Shown: positions 24,288 to 37,887 of the stretch, one piece after another
How positions within the stretch are numbered: position 1 is the stretch's first letter
Layout of the letters: each line of letters opens with the position of its first letter
Source of the DNA: Jacaranda mimosifolia
Taxonomy: Eukaryota > Streptophyta > Magnoliopsida > Lamiales > Bignoniaceae
Length of the DNA: 64,000 nucleotides
Reading direction: 5' to 3'
Assembly: GCA_018894105.1 (NCBI GenBank)
Contig: CM032122.1
Span: 20,557,674 to 20,621,673 of the forward strand
Position numbers and translations under genes: made by a program
Notes under the pieces: generated by a model
The model's input: the letters and a program-made list of their open reading frames with translations, nothing else
The model's database searches: none
Told to the model about the DNA's origin: nothing

Positions 24288-26439
24288 AAACAATATGGCA
24301 TATATATCTTACAGTCAAAAACAACCTGAGAACCAATATCACACACACCTTGCACACAATTCCAGCAACTAAACCTAGTTTATCTATTTGTACTTACTAT
24401 TACAAATATCTTAGCTAAAACTTATACACACATCATCACACAAAATACATTAATGCAATCAAGCACAATAAAAACAGCTAGGGCAAGTGAAATCTGAAAC
24501 TGAACTCCCACTCAACCAAAAGATGCTATACACTAGTTTGCACAGCTTACACTAAAAGCATTTGCATCAAAACATCACAAGGTCAGAATAATTCAATTTT
24601 GCATACTTATAAGCTATTTTTCAATGAACAACAACTCCCTTAATACCTATCAAATGTCTATACACCCAAATATCACTATTTCTTTTTCCTTCTCTTTTCA
24701 CTCAACTCTTTAACAGTAGTAGTAAGGTTAGCCATTGTCACATACTTCACTCTACCTTGCATGAATGTTGGCATTGGCAATTGAGTGAACCTACTACTTT
24801 GAGTAGTTGACTGAGATTGTTGAGTGCCAATAAATGTAGGAGGTGCCCTAATATTCACTCTTTAATTGACTTGTGACTTTGATTACATCAACTGGTCATA
24901 CATGGATGGTCCTTGCTGCAATGCAGATGGTTGGAGAAGGTCTTGCATAGATGCTTGAGATTCAAGCAAGTGTAAGTTGGTCCACTCTTCTTTAGCTTCA
25001 AAAACTATTATAGCAGGTTTAGATGGAAGTAAGATGCTTGGCTCTTCAGTGGCACCCATTTTTGCAGGATGTTCCACTTCTTCATCAGATTGACTAAGAG
25101 TAAGAATAGGATTCTTGCCCTGCAACATAGACAAAGAAACAAAATAAATGATGAATTGTATTTCACTAAAACAACAAAATAGGTAAAAAAAATTAATCAA
25201 ACCTTCTTAGTTGCAGTCCTTACTGTCCCTCCAGTCACTGCAGGATCACTTGCTACTTGCTTTCCTTTCTTCACCTAAGTAATATGTCAACCAAAGAAAA
25301 AGTTAATAATTAATCAAAATATTAGATACTAACTAATCAAAATTACCAAAGAAATTAATAAATAAGAAAAATTACTTGTTTTGAAGATTGCCCTCCTTGG
25401 CTACCTTTCACTAGACATGTAAATGCATTATGTTTTTGTTTGCCACATATCCTACACTTTACAATTGTTTGATGTCTCTTCATTTTTGTCTTTAGTGGGG
25501 CCCCTCTTTTTCAATTTTTCCCCTTGTCTATTAGCTCATCTTCTCATTTTCTCTTGGTCTTTTTTGGTCTACCAGCTCTTTTCCCAAAATCTAGAGGCAT
25601 TGGTGGTATAATACCACTCTCCCTCTACACATTTGTGCCACATATGCCTCTGATAGCATGCATACAAGGCACACCAGTCAAGTTCCATGCTCTACAACTA
25701 CATGTCCACTTGTCTAGATCAATATAGTGATGAGAACTATCGACACAAGACACTTGATAATGTTTCTCAATTGACTTGATAAGTATGCAAGAGGAAGCAT
25801 CTTTTGAATTCTTCTCTAGAACCTCTCTAATCTTAGGGTACAGAAATCTATTTCTCCATTTATCTCTGGCTCTATCTTTATTAATTGACAACCTCTTCAC
25901 AAGATACTCCCTAATCCATTCAAGCATTGTAGGGATAGTTTTCTCTCTTGCCATCACAATGTTGCTATTGAATGTTTCACATACATTATTCACAACAAGA
26001 TCACATCTAGAGTGGATGCTGAAATGTGATCTATTCCACTGTTTTGGAGGTTTGTCACCTAGCTACCGGTATTCTTTATCATCCAAATCCTTTAGCTTTT
26101 GCATTTTTCTTTTAAACTCATCCACAGTAGTAGCAGTAGCAACTTTCCATAAAGCCTGCTTGAATGTCTGTCATATGAAGCCATTTCTATGCATATTCTT
26201 CCACAAGTACTGTGCACAAAACCTATGCTTAGCTCTTGGAAAGACTTCTTCAAAGGCCTGTATCAAACCCTTTTGCTTGTCTGGCATAAAAGTGTAATCC
26301 TCAACATTGTTTATGTCCAAGTCATTCTTCAACACAGTTAGAAACCACTCCCAATTATCAAAATTCTCCTTACAAACCACAGCATATGCTATAGGGTAAA
26401 TGTTATTATTTAGATCAACTCCTACTACTATGAATAGGA

Positions 26440-27489
26440 CCCCTCCATAGACCTGGCAAATTCAACCCATACCCGCGGGTACCCAAAAAAATACGGGTAA
26501 TGGGTCTTGTTTTTCCTACCCAAAAAATTGCGGGTAATTTTACCCGTACCCAATTTACCCGCCATCTTTTGGCCCAACCCGCGGGTAACCCGTAATTTTT
26601 TTTTATATTATATATATATATTATGTATACGTATAAATATATATTATATATTTATATATATATTTACATATAAATATTTTTAATCTAAATATTAATTTTT
26701 GATTTCATAAATTAAAAATCTATAGCAAATTAAATTAAATTATATCCTAAAACAACTTATTGTGCATATTCCTATGGATGCAACATCTTCTTCCACAAGA
26801 ACAACAATGTTTGATTGATATTTAAATTTTCAATTCAAAAAACTTTTGGCATGTAATAGAATTTACGTTTGAACTTTTGAATGTGATGTATTTTAATATA
26901 TATATATTATATACATATTATATTTACATATAAATATTTTTAATCTAAATATTAATTTTTGATTTCATAAATTAAAAATCTATAGCAAATTAAATTAAAT
27001 TATATCCTAAACAACTTGTTGTGCATATTCCTATGGATGCAACATCTTCTTCCACAAGAACAACAATGTTTGATTGATATTTAAATTTTCAATTCAAAAT
27101 TTTTTTGGCATGTAATGGAATTTAAGTTTGAACTTTTGAATGTGATGTACTTTAAATTTGGTAGATTTTGAATCCTTAATATATAAGTTTTAAACTACAA
27201 TATTATTAATATGCTTTTGGTATTTCTTCAATTTAATGTTTGAAATTTATAGTCTTTTTTTTCCCCTAGTTTTATTTAGTTAATATTTGAGTAACATCAT
27301 ATTTATCTTTAAATAATTAAAAAAAAAAAGAAAAAAAATCACGGGTACCCGCGGGTTACCCGTTACCCATCCTCATGGGTAACGGGTCCCCTACCTCGTA
27401 CTCAATAAAAAATGGGTAAATTTACCCAACCCGTTGGTACCCGTCATTGGGTTACCCACGGGTACCCAATTGCCAGGTCTACCCCTCCA
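26440..27489. mobile_element. non-autonomous hAT-type element hAT-NA3 with target duplications
   Basis: The element proper is 26448-27481 (1,034 bp). Both ends are tagacctggcaa inverted, and the flanking 8-mers cccctcca (26440-26447 and 27482-27489) are identical, the hAT signature. Near each end are clusters of ACCCG/CGGGT motifs, including acccgcgggta palindromes, likely subterminal transposase sites. No transposase is encoded. It interrupts the MULE-1 transposase in the DDE core; removing the element and one duplication joins the frame on both sides. Confidence 0.93.
26663..27149. repeat. 228-bp internal direct duplication in hAT-NA3
   Basis: 26663-26890 and 26923-27149 are nearly identical (both begin tttacatataaatatt and end gaatgtgatgta), with a 260-base offset and AT-rich sequence between. 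Confidence 0.92.
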
Positions 27490-29591
27490 TGTATTGTGTT
27501 GAGGTGACACCCATCTACCCCAATGAATGGCCTACACCCTGTCTTAAACCCTTATTTCAATGCACTCAAACAACAATAAAACTTACTAAAAGACCATCTA
27601 CTTGCTCTACACCCACCAAGACAACTGAACCTAGGTTGGTTCTTCTAATTTCTTCTGTATAATCCCATAGCTTGCTATATTGCCACTCAGGGTCTTCCTT
27701 AATCTTCTGCGATGCCATTCTTTTAGCTTTATAGGCTTGATCCTTAGACACATTCACATTCATCTCCCTGATAATATCTTGTCTAAATCCCTCAACATTC
27801 TTTTAGGATCAGTTTTCCACATATGCATGTACCTATCACACAACCATTTTGTTTTCACAACCTTAATGTCAATTTTTTCTCCACATGTGTGTTTAAGAAT
27901 GTATTCTCTTATTTGGAAAGTGCACTTTTCTTTCAATTTAATGGCACTGACTCTCCAAGGGCAACTACTTTGTTTACCTCCCAAACACCTTGCGTAAACT
28001 CTATTTTTGTCATTCTTTGTAATCTTGAAGTCTCTTTTAGTTGATATAGCATGAGATTGAATAGCTTGCTTAACTCCTCTTTGTTGCTAAAAAGCATTTC
28101 TAGTTCAAATATTGGATTCCAAATGTTCTTAGGGTTAAACACAGGGAATTTTCACATCCCATTCTCTTTATCTAAGTTCAACTTATCAACCATCTCTATG
28201 TCACTACCTATCAAATCTTCCTTGCTGCCCCCATTGCTCTCACTGTCACCAAAATCCCCTATTTCTTCTTCAATATACTCACTTTCACTTTCTAAACTTA
28301 CTTGGCTTAAGTCATGTTCATCACTCATATCATGATCACTCAAGATAAAATCAGTGTCACTGTCTTCCTTACCCTGAGCTACCATATCTATAGGTACCTC
28401 TTTTGTTCCCATTATATTATCCTCTAAATTTGATTGCTCATAAAGATGTAAATCTATATTGGCCAATATTTCCTCTAACTCATCATCTCTTGCACCCCCA
28501 AACCTTGCTCTATACCCCCAACATCCCCTAGACCTTGCTTATCACGCTCAACATCTCCAGTACTTTTTGGTACACCACCTAGATCCTCCAAAGCTTGTTG
28601 TACATTCCCTATCTCCCCCATACCTTGTTGTACATCTCCCAAATCACACATGTCACCAAATCTTTCATCCCCCTTCTGAACATCATTATGTAATTCAAGC
28701 TTAGCACCTACTCCTTCACCCCCTTCATCCCCTTGATTTTGATATGCACCTACTCGTTCACTTTCTTCAACACCCTGATTTTGCTCTTCAACTAATTCTT
28801 GACTTTGTTCTTCATTTGGTTTCTCTAACCGTTCAACCACTTTATTTTGTTTGTCATTAGAAGGATTTGTAACTACAACTACGTTTTTTAAACCCAAGTG
28901 GTTTCTTGATATATATATATATAGCAAAATCACCATTCAATCCAACCATTGAACAACATTTACTAAGAGTACTTTTAGAGCAATAAGGTGTAGGGACATA
29001 ATCAAACTTACTTAAAGTACATCCACTGTATCTAGGCACAGGTCTGTTCTGAATCTCACCCCCGTGATAAATGGTCACAGTAATGCATGTGCTGTCCATT
29101 TCTGCAATAGAAAAAAAAAGTGTAAAAATTAATTTTAAAATAAAAATTTATAAATACTTTCTAAAATTGACAATAGACTAGGTGGGGGACTATTTTTCAT
29201 AAAATTCGAATACAAAGTGGGGAACATGTGGTCCCATTTGCATAGTAAAAGATTCCTTAATGATAAACAAGTCAAAAACAAGGCTTTTTTTTTAAGAATT
29301 GTTGGCCCCATGTGCTTCAGATAAACCCAGCAAAGAATAACCCATAAACCCAACAAATTTATATGGAAATGGAGACTTACGATAAAATGGAGGTGGAAGA
29401 TCCATGTTCCTTCATTGTCTAATATATACCATGTTCGACTTCAATTCGCGCATATGAGGATTTCGCATAAACAGGCTTCAATTTTTCGATGTCAGTGTTC
29501 TAGGGTTCGTGGGTGGAGAAGAAATTTTGAGTTTTGATTTTGATTCTTACAGAATATGGGTTTTCCATTTCTAAATGTAAGTCCTTCTTTC

Positions 29592-29961
29592 CATTTTGTC
29601 TAAAATCGCGTTTTAGCTGATGTTTAGTTTACATTTTTTTTTCTTTAGAATTTATTAAGTGAAGTGAATTGATGATGTGTGAACCCCCTTGGCCAAGTGC
29701 CACAAATTTGCTGACATGGCATGAGGTGGGCGCCACGCCATATGCCACGCAAGTGAAATGATGAGATTTGGTGTGACTAGGCGCTACGCGGCGCCAGGTA
29801 ATGTGCCATGTAGGATCAGGCCTGCGCTAGATGACATTTTGACTAAAATTGGACTTAAATTGCAAAATTCAAAAGTTAGTGTACCAATCTTGTGGCCCGA
29901 AAAGATAATGTCAAAATTTGTTAGTGGGGTATAGTTACGGGACCATTTTTGTAATTTTGCC
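29592..29961 (-). repeat. right terminal inverted repeat of MULE-1
   Basis: Reverse complement of the left TIR; the outermost bases on the minus strand read ggcaaaattacaaaaatgg. It probably contains the promoter of the transposase, whose ATG is about 500 bp further in at 29099. Confidence 0.9.
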
Positions 29962-30082
29962 TTAAATAAACATTTAATTGTAGAAACATGAACCAGGTAT
30001 GTAATTATCATATAGTGAAATACGTATAATTATATAAAATAGGAAACTAAATTAAAAAATCAAAATAATGGAGAAAATGAAT

Positions 30083-30143
<61 letters not shown>

Positions 30144-30510
30144 AATATATACATGGGTGGTGAATAAGGTTATTTATGAGAAACAATCTTAGACCTCCAG
30201 ACTTGACATAAAATTGCCTGCTGGTGTTGATAAAAATAAATAAATAAATAAAAATAAAAAAAATCATTCATGGCCATGAGGAACATAAAGTAACAAGGCT
30301 GAAAGTGTAACCCCTATCTCCATATGAGCTTGCTTTCTGGCAATGACTCAAAGCACCACAAAATTCTGCAATTAAGGCTTATAAATATAGCATAATGAAA
30401 GTTAAAGGTATTTAAAGAATAATGCTTTGTCAAGATTAAGTCCACACCTATATCAGTATATAGTACGTGCTTCCATCCTTACATCACACAATCAGTCCTA
30501 TTCTTCCTGC
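29962..30510. other. spacer with GA microsatellite
   Basis: No gene is seen. It holds the (GA)n tract at 30085-30139 and AT-rich DNA between MULE-1 and the 3' end of the WBP11-like pseudogene. Confidence 0.6.
30085..30139. repeat. (GA)n microsatellite, about 27 units
   Basis: Perfect GA dinucleotide repeat over about 55 bases. Confidence 0.97.
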
Positions 30511-33500
30511 TCAACTATCAAGAGCACCAAGTGCTTTCATGTCCTCTAAAAACGCCACATATATATGAATCATCAATTCTTTGTGGTTTTGGTACAGACG
30601 ATGAACTAGAGGATTCTTATTTTGCAACAAGTGGATCCACTATGGGTCGATTGGTGGGCAAAACAGTTGATGGCTTAGGCTTTGGTTTTGGGAGGACGGA
30701 CTCTCTTCTCACTCGAATAGATGTAGAAACCTGAAAAAATGTAAGAATAACTTCAGGACAGAAACCGCATACTACTAACGGTTAAAGTCATGAGTCTTAA
30801 TCTATCGATGTTGCTTCATCAGTTTTATGAGCCACAAGTACTTGTACAGAATGGCATGCTAGGATATATAAATATATATACACACAACTACTAATTAATA
30901 GAATAAAGTAAGACACAGAAAGTTCAACTTTTAACCTCTCAAGTTTTACCTCATTACCTAAAAATTAGTACATTGAATGTAGCTCTCTAGACTTCATCTT
31001 TTTTAACATAAATCACACTGTGCTAAAACTATCCTCAACTCAATGTGCTAGTATAAATCACACTGTGCTAGTACAAGGAGAAATCCAATAGCAGCAGAAG
31101 TTATCTTTTGACTACCCAAGGAACCTATTATATGGTTCTTACAATAAATTAGAAGCACTATACTTAGTTAGTCTTGTACAAGTTTAAGATTTTGATGAGG
31201 CTTTCAATGAGCATTATAATTAAAACTCATGTTATTTTGACATGGGAAATTGCAAAGTTATGAACTAAAAGACTCTATTCAATTTGCTAAAAAGATGGCC
31301 AATAAAGGGGAAAGAGATCAGAAGCCAAGAAGAAGGAATTGAAAGATTGAGGATAAAACTGTAGGTCGACATAAACTAACTTCTATTCTTTTCCACCTAA
31401 AATTAGCACGAGCCTCACCCTCACGATGCTTAAAATTTTTACAGGAAATAACAGAAGAAAATACCTAATAGTCATCAAAAGCAATCGCCAGCAAATCTAT
31501 TTTTCTTCATTATGAAATACATATATAGTTGCAATCCAAATACCCTCACTCATAAGGATTTATGTACCATGTTAAATTCATGTTTGGTAGATAACCTTGT
31601 TAATTAATAGGGATTTACGTATCACATTAAATTTATGTTTGGTAGCCAACAAATATGAGTCAGAAGAGCCCAGGATAACAAAATTGAAGTTCACTTGCAC
31701 TTATAGATAAATTATTCTAGTAAGGGAAACTCAATAATACAAAAAAACATGTACATCAAACATGAAAGTCCATTTGCCGGGTGCATAACTCAAAAATAAT
31801 TCATGGGCACCTTGTATAGAGACAACGAACTAGGAGACAAATTGAAAAATGAAATCAAATAAATGCAATAGGTAATGATGCATTTAACATCATGTATATA
31901 TCAACAATTTCAACATGTAACACCATATTTTGGTCAATAGGAATGAAAAATATGTCGAAAAGCATACAAAACTCACCATAGTTGTAAGCTCTGGAGTGTG
32001 TTGTGCTAGAAGCCTCTTTACAACAGTTGATGCAGCTGATTTAACATATGATGGCTTCTGAGGAACAAATGGTTTAGCGACGAGGTCATCTTGTGGAATA
32101 GGAGATGTACTAGGTAGAAGTGGTGGTCTCATCATTGGTGGATGCCTAGGAGGAGGTCCACAAGGTGGTCTTGGTAATAGTGGGACCATGACTCCTTAGG
32201 GAACAGGACGCCCAGCAATTCCAGGAGTGGGCAACATGGGGTGGTGGTGGAAAGTGAGAAATGCTTGGAGGCAGTACATCAGGAAGCGAATTTGGGCCCA
32301 CAGCAGGCCCAAGCAATGGTGGCTATTACCTTATTGCGGTGGCGGATGAGCCATTGTCACAATGTCTTTAGCATCTAAAGGAGATTTTGTAGCAGATTTA
32401 GAAGATGAGCCTTTAGGCTGATTATTTCCCATGCAACTTCAGAGGCAGCCCTACTGGTGGAGGCGGTGGATGAAGAATACTTGGCATCTAAGAGAAAATC
32501 AGCACATAATATCCATCAGCCAAAAATTGTTAACACCAATTAGATTAGGATAAACCATTTTATAAGATTCTATACTTGCTAAAGGACTAGCCCCATCACC
32601 GAAGACCTTCCAAATCATGTTATTTAGCTTTTTGAAACCTCTTGATTGATTATTTCAATTTTTGTGCACGGGAAGTATACCTGAACTGAATCTCTGGAGG
32701 TTGAATCAGCTGATTTTGCTGGCTTCTCACTTCCAGCAGTACCAGGAGGGAGTGGTTGAGCAGATTGGTGGATGGCTGGAGGTGGAGAAATTGAAGGGCA
32801 AACAGCAAGTAGTTCTTTTGGCAATGGGCCAGGAGGAGGAAGCGGTGGAGGCAAATTTGGTAGAGGTAATGATGCACTAATATCTTTCATTGCCTGGATT
32901 TGGAGACAGAGTAGGTGGAGGAGACAAGGGTAATAATGTAGGTACAACAGAACCATCTCCATATTCTAGGCCTGCACCAGGCATAAGGGGTTGGTGAGGT
33001 GGTAAAGGTGGAATAGGTAAAGTTCCACATTTGTTTCGATATTTGATGATGATGCAGCATTGCTTGCTAATGCTTCTGGTAAAGGTATTCTAGGTCCTAT
33101 ATCTCAATAAAAATGACAAATTCTTATAGATAAATGATGGGAAGAAATTAGGAACTAGGAAGAGAGATACAACTAGTCAAATACTATCCACTGGAATATT
33201 ACAAAGGATCACAACATACCTATGGTTGACTTGAACAGTGGAGGTTTTTCAAGAGGAGGAGCTCCGGAAGGATTTAGAGTTGGGTGATAGTACACTGAGT
33301 CATGTATCAATAGATTGCTAATGTGGGTTGACAGATCAGCTGAATGGTTTAAATCATAAACTAAGAGCGGACTTGCTTTAGGTCTCATATGCTTGACTCT
33401 ATCTTCCTCTTTTGCAGTAGCCTGTCATCGAATAGGTCCCAAATGATTGAAGAAAGAATAGCACACTTGAATTTCGAACTAAAGTTTCGATATAGATATG

Positions 33501-33966
33501 CTATCTTATAATTACATATATTAACAATCTGATAGAGAACAGGGGAGGCTTCTTTGCCTAAACATAACTGGTGCTTTTTTTACTTCGTTTTGTCTTCATA
33601 TTCCTGCACGACAAAGTGAAAGCAGACTATTAATGATAGGTGTGGATATTTCTTCAGGACAAAACCAAATACGGATAGATAAAATGGCGCCATAAATCTC
33701 ATATGCAGAGGAAAAGCATAATTGTTTAGTAAGGGATGCTCCACAATGAAAATAAAGCAAGAAATATGGAATTACCCAATTGTTCCTAAAATATTCACAA
33801 AAGAGAAAAAGATATAATACCAATCCAGTATCCTTCCACTTTTCAACTTTAATAGAGGCTTTGAAAACCAATGTAAAGGCTAGCAACATGAAACAAACTA
33901 ACCAGAAAGAAGTTTGATCACAAAAATTAATGGTAAATATTTGTACTAGAAGAACAAAAATAAAGG

Positions 33967-34330
33967 GAGTGTTTGCTTATGTTTTCCCGGAATAAAATCG
34001 TTTTGGGAAAACATAACCAAACATATCCTCAGTTTTCCTCCAAAACTTCCATTTTTTAATATATACATACATATTATATATATACATCATATATATTATT
34101 TTTATTTTAACAATAAAAAAATCACTCAATTTTATTTTTACCCCAAAAAGCTAACAAAAAAGTATTGATTTGATTGTTATAGTAAAAACATCTCCCTTAA
34201 AACATGAGCATACATACCAAAATACAACTTTTACATTCTCCAATAATTCATTCTCTCAAAACACATAATAAAATCACACAAAAAATATAACCACATTCCC
34301 AAGATTTTCCACAATAATGCCCAAAACATA
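33967..34330. repeat. MITE-like AT-rich dispersed repeat in a WBP11-like intron
   Basis: The block opens with gtgtttgcttatgttttccc and an inverted match (gggaaaacataaccaaacat) a few dozen bases on. Its inner part resembles 12050-12275 (shared caccccaaa..., attgatttga/attgattcga, aaaacacataataaaat). Ends and target duplication could not be fixed. Confidence 0.4.
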
Positions 34331-36423
34331 AAGTAAATAACATTTAAAAGAATGCATTTAAAAATTATAGTAGTGCAGTAGAGAATATAGAGATAGTGAC
34401 GATAATCATAAAAACGTTAAGAAAATAAATTATATATAAAAAAAAGCCTAGTGTCTAACATTATAATATTCATATTCCCCATGAGCACAGATATATTTGT
34501 CAGGTTAAAAAACAGTAAGCCTCATTAAAATCCATTGTCTCCAGCTATCAATCACTCATCTTAATTCAGTACTATTATGTCCCTAATCATAAATCTGTTA
34601 AGAGCATAGCAAATTGTCCCAAAGAAATGGAACAGGAGTAAAGACTGCACATGACAAGCTAACAAACTACCTTGATATTAATCTTGCTTCTAGTCATCAA
34701 AAAGTGACATAAAAGAATTATATTCAAAAAAGGAAAAAAAAAGGATAATGAAAAAACTAAAAACTACAAATAAACATACATTAGTGGAATTGTATATTAT
34801 CCCCTTAGCAGGATTTGAAGGCTATCCGCAGCCACAAGTACCAAACATGGACACGGGTATGTATTTGTTTCTAAGACATGGGAATTAAAACCCAGCTTGG
34901 AACCATCCGCGCATGTTTCAAATTGGAAGACCTAAGATATCCCCCATTTTTGACTAAGCTGTTGAAATTGGTACCCAAGAAGGTTAAATGTACTTGGTCA
35001 TTTGATACTTTGCCAGCCACAATAGTGCATTTCTGATGAATTTGGATCTCATTAAAGCTAAAAAATTGGAATAGTAGGAAGGGTTTTGTGATGAATTTGT
35101 TGGATTGCTTTCTAAAATTAAATTTGGCATGTGAATTCTGTCTGTAAATTGCTGTATGCAAGGAAAGAGCTGGTGTAGCTGGAGTTTTGCAATCTCAAGT
35201 GGAATAAGTTGTAAATGAGATTATTGGTTTGGTTGGATCAATTACGTAATTTTGCTTCAGTATTTTAAACTGAAAGCTTCATCTTTATAGTTAATTTCTT
35301 AGATTTCTTTGGCCTTGGTTTGGTGGTTTAGAGCAGAAAAGAGCACTGTTTTTTGCATGGAAATTTAGGAATAGTTCTAATTTGATCGCTTTGTATGTTT
35401 AGTTTCTGACCTTAGCTAAAATTGACCATGTACTTGACAGTGCTACCGCAATACCATGGCACGAGTAGGGGGAGCGAATTGAAAGCAACTTACTACTAAT
35501 ACTTCTAGATCCAGAGGTTTTAGTCTTATTCATTCCATATTTTCATGAGGTATACACATTCAAGTTGTTGCCTATTGCCTTTAGTTCCTTCAACGAATAC
35601 TGATTCCACATCAACTTTTATTACCCATATATAGAAAGATACATATACTAGCTAATTTCACTTTTACATAGGTCTACCTATTTAACCGTAATGCTGCTTC
35701 TTTTTTGCCAGTTCTATGAGATGCTGGTGTCTACTTCTCTAACTTGTTAAATCATATGGCTGCTCACTTTCTGTATCATAACTTTCCCTACCTCATCAAT
35801 CCTCAAAATGAACTTACTTAGAGGTATATAAATATTGTAGACCAATGTGAACAAATGTTACAGTTGAATAATTGCACAATGAAATCAAAATGATGCCAAC
35901 AGGCAATAAAATGTTTCGTTGAAAAGGAAAGTAAAGAAGATATTAAATCCCAAACTAGCAAAACACAAAAGGTCTACCTAGTATATAGTAATTGTAGAAC
36001 AAATGGGCACAATTACTTAACATAGACCAAAAATGTATCGCCTCAGCACACTGACATGGTCCACATTTTGATGATGCATGCCTTCTTTAGTTCCAATTTA
36101 ACATTCCATTCTCTAAATACAATATCAACTAGGAGCTGCAGAAGCACATAAATCTCCAAGATAATAAAATAATATTATTCCCCCCTAATAACAACAATAT
36201 CAAATAAAATACACTATATATAAGGCTTAACTAAAAGAAAGAATTACCTTCCTTTTTTTCTTGAGCACGAGGTTAAGTGTATCCTCAACCTCAAGTTCCC
36301 TCTTTTTATGTTTTCTAGTAAGAAATGAGAATTAAATCATTAATTTCAATAAATTAACCACTCCATCTCTTCCTAACCCTCCCCTACCAAAATAAATAGT
36401 CCAGCCAAGGATGGAGGGAGCGA

Positions 36424-36443
36424 AAGAGAGAGAGAGAGAGAGA
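36424..36443. repeat. short (GA)n microsatellite
   Basis: About ten GA units inside an intron of the WBP11-like pseudogene. Confidence 0.85.
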
Positions 36444-36679
36444 CCAAGAGAGGAGGGGGGAGAGATTAGAAACACAAAAATATACAAAATTAAAGAAAAA
36501 CACCATTTTATCTTAAATGAGTATGGCAGGCATCAGCCAAATAGATCGCACTGGCACACATGATTCAGGTAACACTGGAGAACCATACGGAACTAATTAT
36601 TACTTGTATGCTGACCAAATATATAACAAGTGAGTCCATCACATCAAAGCAAACATGCATCATTTGACTCCTTGATAAG

Positions 36680-37887
36680 TGTTGGTTGTGTTGTGAAAAA
36701 TAAATAATGCAAACAATTACGCAAGTGTACGTATTGCAACAAGTAATAAAATGATGAGAAGAGTGTTGATCCCATGAGAAACTAAATTATTCGCTACTAA
36801 TTATTAATTTATCACACACTTGTTTTATTCAAACAAAATCAATTAAGTAAGAATTAAAACTAAACGAATGAAAATAAGAAAAAAGGTACTGATTAAAATT
36901 TCTATCAGGATATAGAAGCCTATAATTATGATTTCGTCAATCGAATAAGTTGATTACGTAATTTTCTCCCTACGAAATTAATAATAGGTTATTAGTCTTG
37001 AGTCTTATGCAATTACGAGATTCTTCCAAATTACCCACAATCAAATCTCTAATTTATTCAATTCACTATATTCCTATGTGAATTAACTAAATTATAAATA
37101 AGGTTGTACCACTCAACTAACTCCATAGGGCAAGCAAGTATATTCTTATCTTACTCACAAATTAATTAGTTTATCAATTTGAATAATTAATCCTAAGGTC
37201 TTCTATTATCAATCAATCCCTAGATTTTCTTTTCCAAAACTCCTCTAGGGTTTAAAGATGCACTTGACTGTTGACCAGGCAATCAAATAGAAAAAGCACA
37301 CAATAGAAGAAATAACCTTAAGTGCTATTAATTTCATGGAAGAAAATCATGCATCAATTTATTCAAAAAAATCCATTATAATCCTAGAGTAATGAATTAG
37401 TTCATGATTGAATTGTCAAATAAAACATGAATAAAACAAAACATGATTTCAAATCTAGAATTAAAAACAAAATCAAAGGGAGAAGAAGAAACTCTATTCG
37501 TAGATGAATTTGATCTCTACTTTGTCCTCCTCTAAATCCCGAATTCTCGTGATACTTCTAATTTCCAAAATAGCAAATCCCAAAAACTCTCTAACTAAGT
37601 GTTTGAAAGGCCTATTTATAACTGATTAAAAGAGTCTTATGATTAGAATAGAACTCGAATAAATAAAAAAAACTTTTCTGTCCATCCTTAATTAGATCAT
37701 GAGGTGTCATCCTGTCAGCATTCCCACCGACTTATGTCAATTTGTCCCATTTTGCAGCTTTTCCACTTATATTCTTGTAATTCCAAATTTTCATCAATTA
37801 GCAAGGGAATTACAATTTTTTAAACAATAAAATTATTTGTTAAGTCCTAAACATGATATTAAAATTAATACTAATATGGCATTAACA
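36680..37887 (-). mobile_element. solo LTR, 1,208 bp, target duplication ataag
   Basis: The block starts TGTTGGTTGTG and ends CATTAACA on the plus strand (TG...CA, with inverted TGTT/AACA), and is flanked by ataag at 36675-36679 and 37888-37892. A minus-strand TATA box (TTATAAATAGGCC, near 37610-37622) suggests minus orientation. No gag-pol, primer site or second LTR is present, so it is best read as a solo LTR left by recombination. It sits in an intron of the WBP11-like pseudogene. Confidence 0.8.

Larger units (their letters stand above)
24676..29099 (-). pseudogene. MuDR-family transposase, interrupted
   Basis: Starts at ATG 29099 with an N-terminal PB1-like block (TVTIYHGGEIQNRPVPRYSG), then a long acidic linker (28936-28152), a MuDR DNA-binding block with CPWRVSAIKL and KHTCGEK (27980-27870), the DDE transposase core beginning IGVDGCHL, which holds the first catalytic Asp and abuts the insertion site at 27489, and continuing past it with NFDNWEWFL, FMPDKQKGLIQAF (second Asp) and HRFCAQYLWKNM (26380-26171), a SWIM zinc finger CSCRAWNLTGVPCMHAI (about 25690-25640), a zinc knuckle CRICGKQKHNAFTC (about 25460-25410) and a polar tail to 24676. 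Several in-frame stops and frame changes occur in addition to the 1,034-bp hAT-type insertion at 26448-27481. Confidence 0.92.
22931..29961. mobile_element. Mutator-like element MULE-1 with long terminal inverted repeats
   Basis: A 7,031-bp unit bounded by inverted repeats of about 370 bp. It encodes a MuDR-type transposase on the minus strand (24676-29099) and a small GRF zinc-finger protein on the plus strand (23422-23763), each transcribed inward from its own end. The flanks ttaaatttaa (22921-22930) and ttaaataaac (29962-29971) share 7 of 10 bases, which could be a decayed 9-11 bp target duplication but is weak in AT-rich DNA. The element is inactive: the transposase has stops and an inserted hAT-type element. 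It could still respond to a related transposase if the TIR ends are recognised. Confidence 0.9.

Noticed and set aside
25776..26297. 173-codon plus-strand frame
   Set aside because: It is the opposite strand of the MULE-1 transposase; the minus strand carries the recognised domains.
22921..29971. Exact 9-bp target duplication for MULE-1
   Set aside because: The flanks agree at only 7 of 10 bases, in AT-rich DNA, so it is not claimed as proven.
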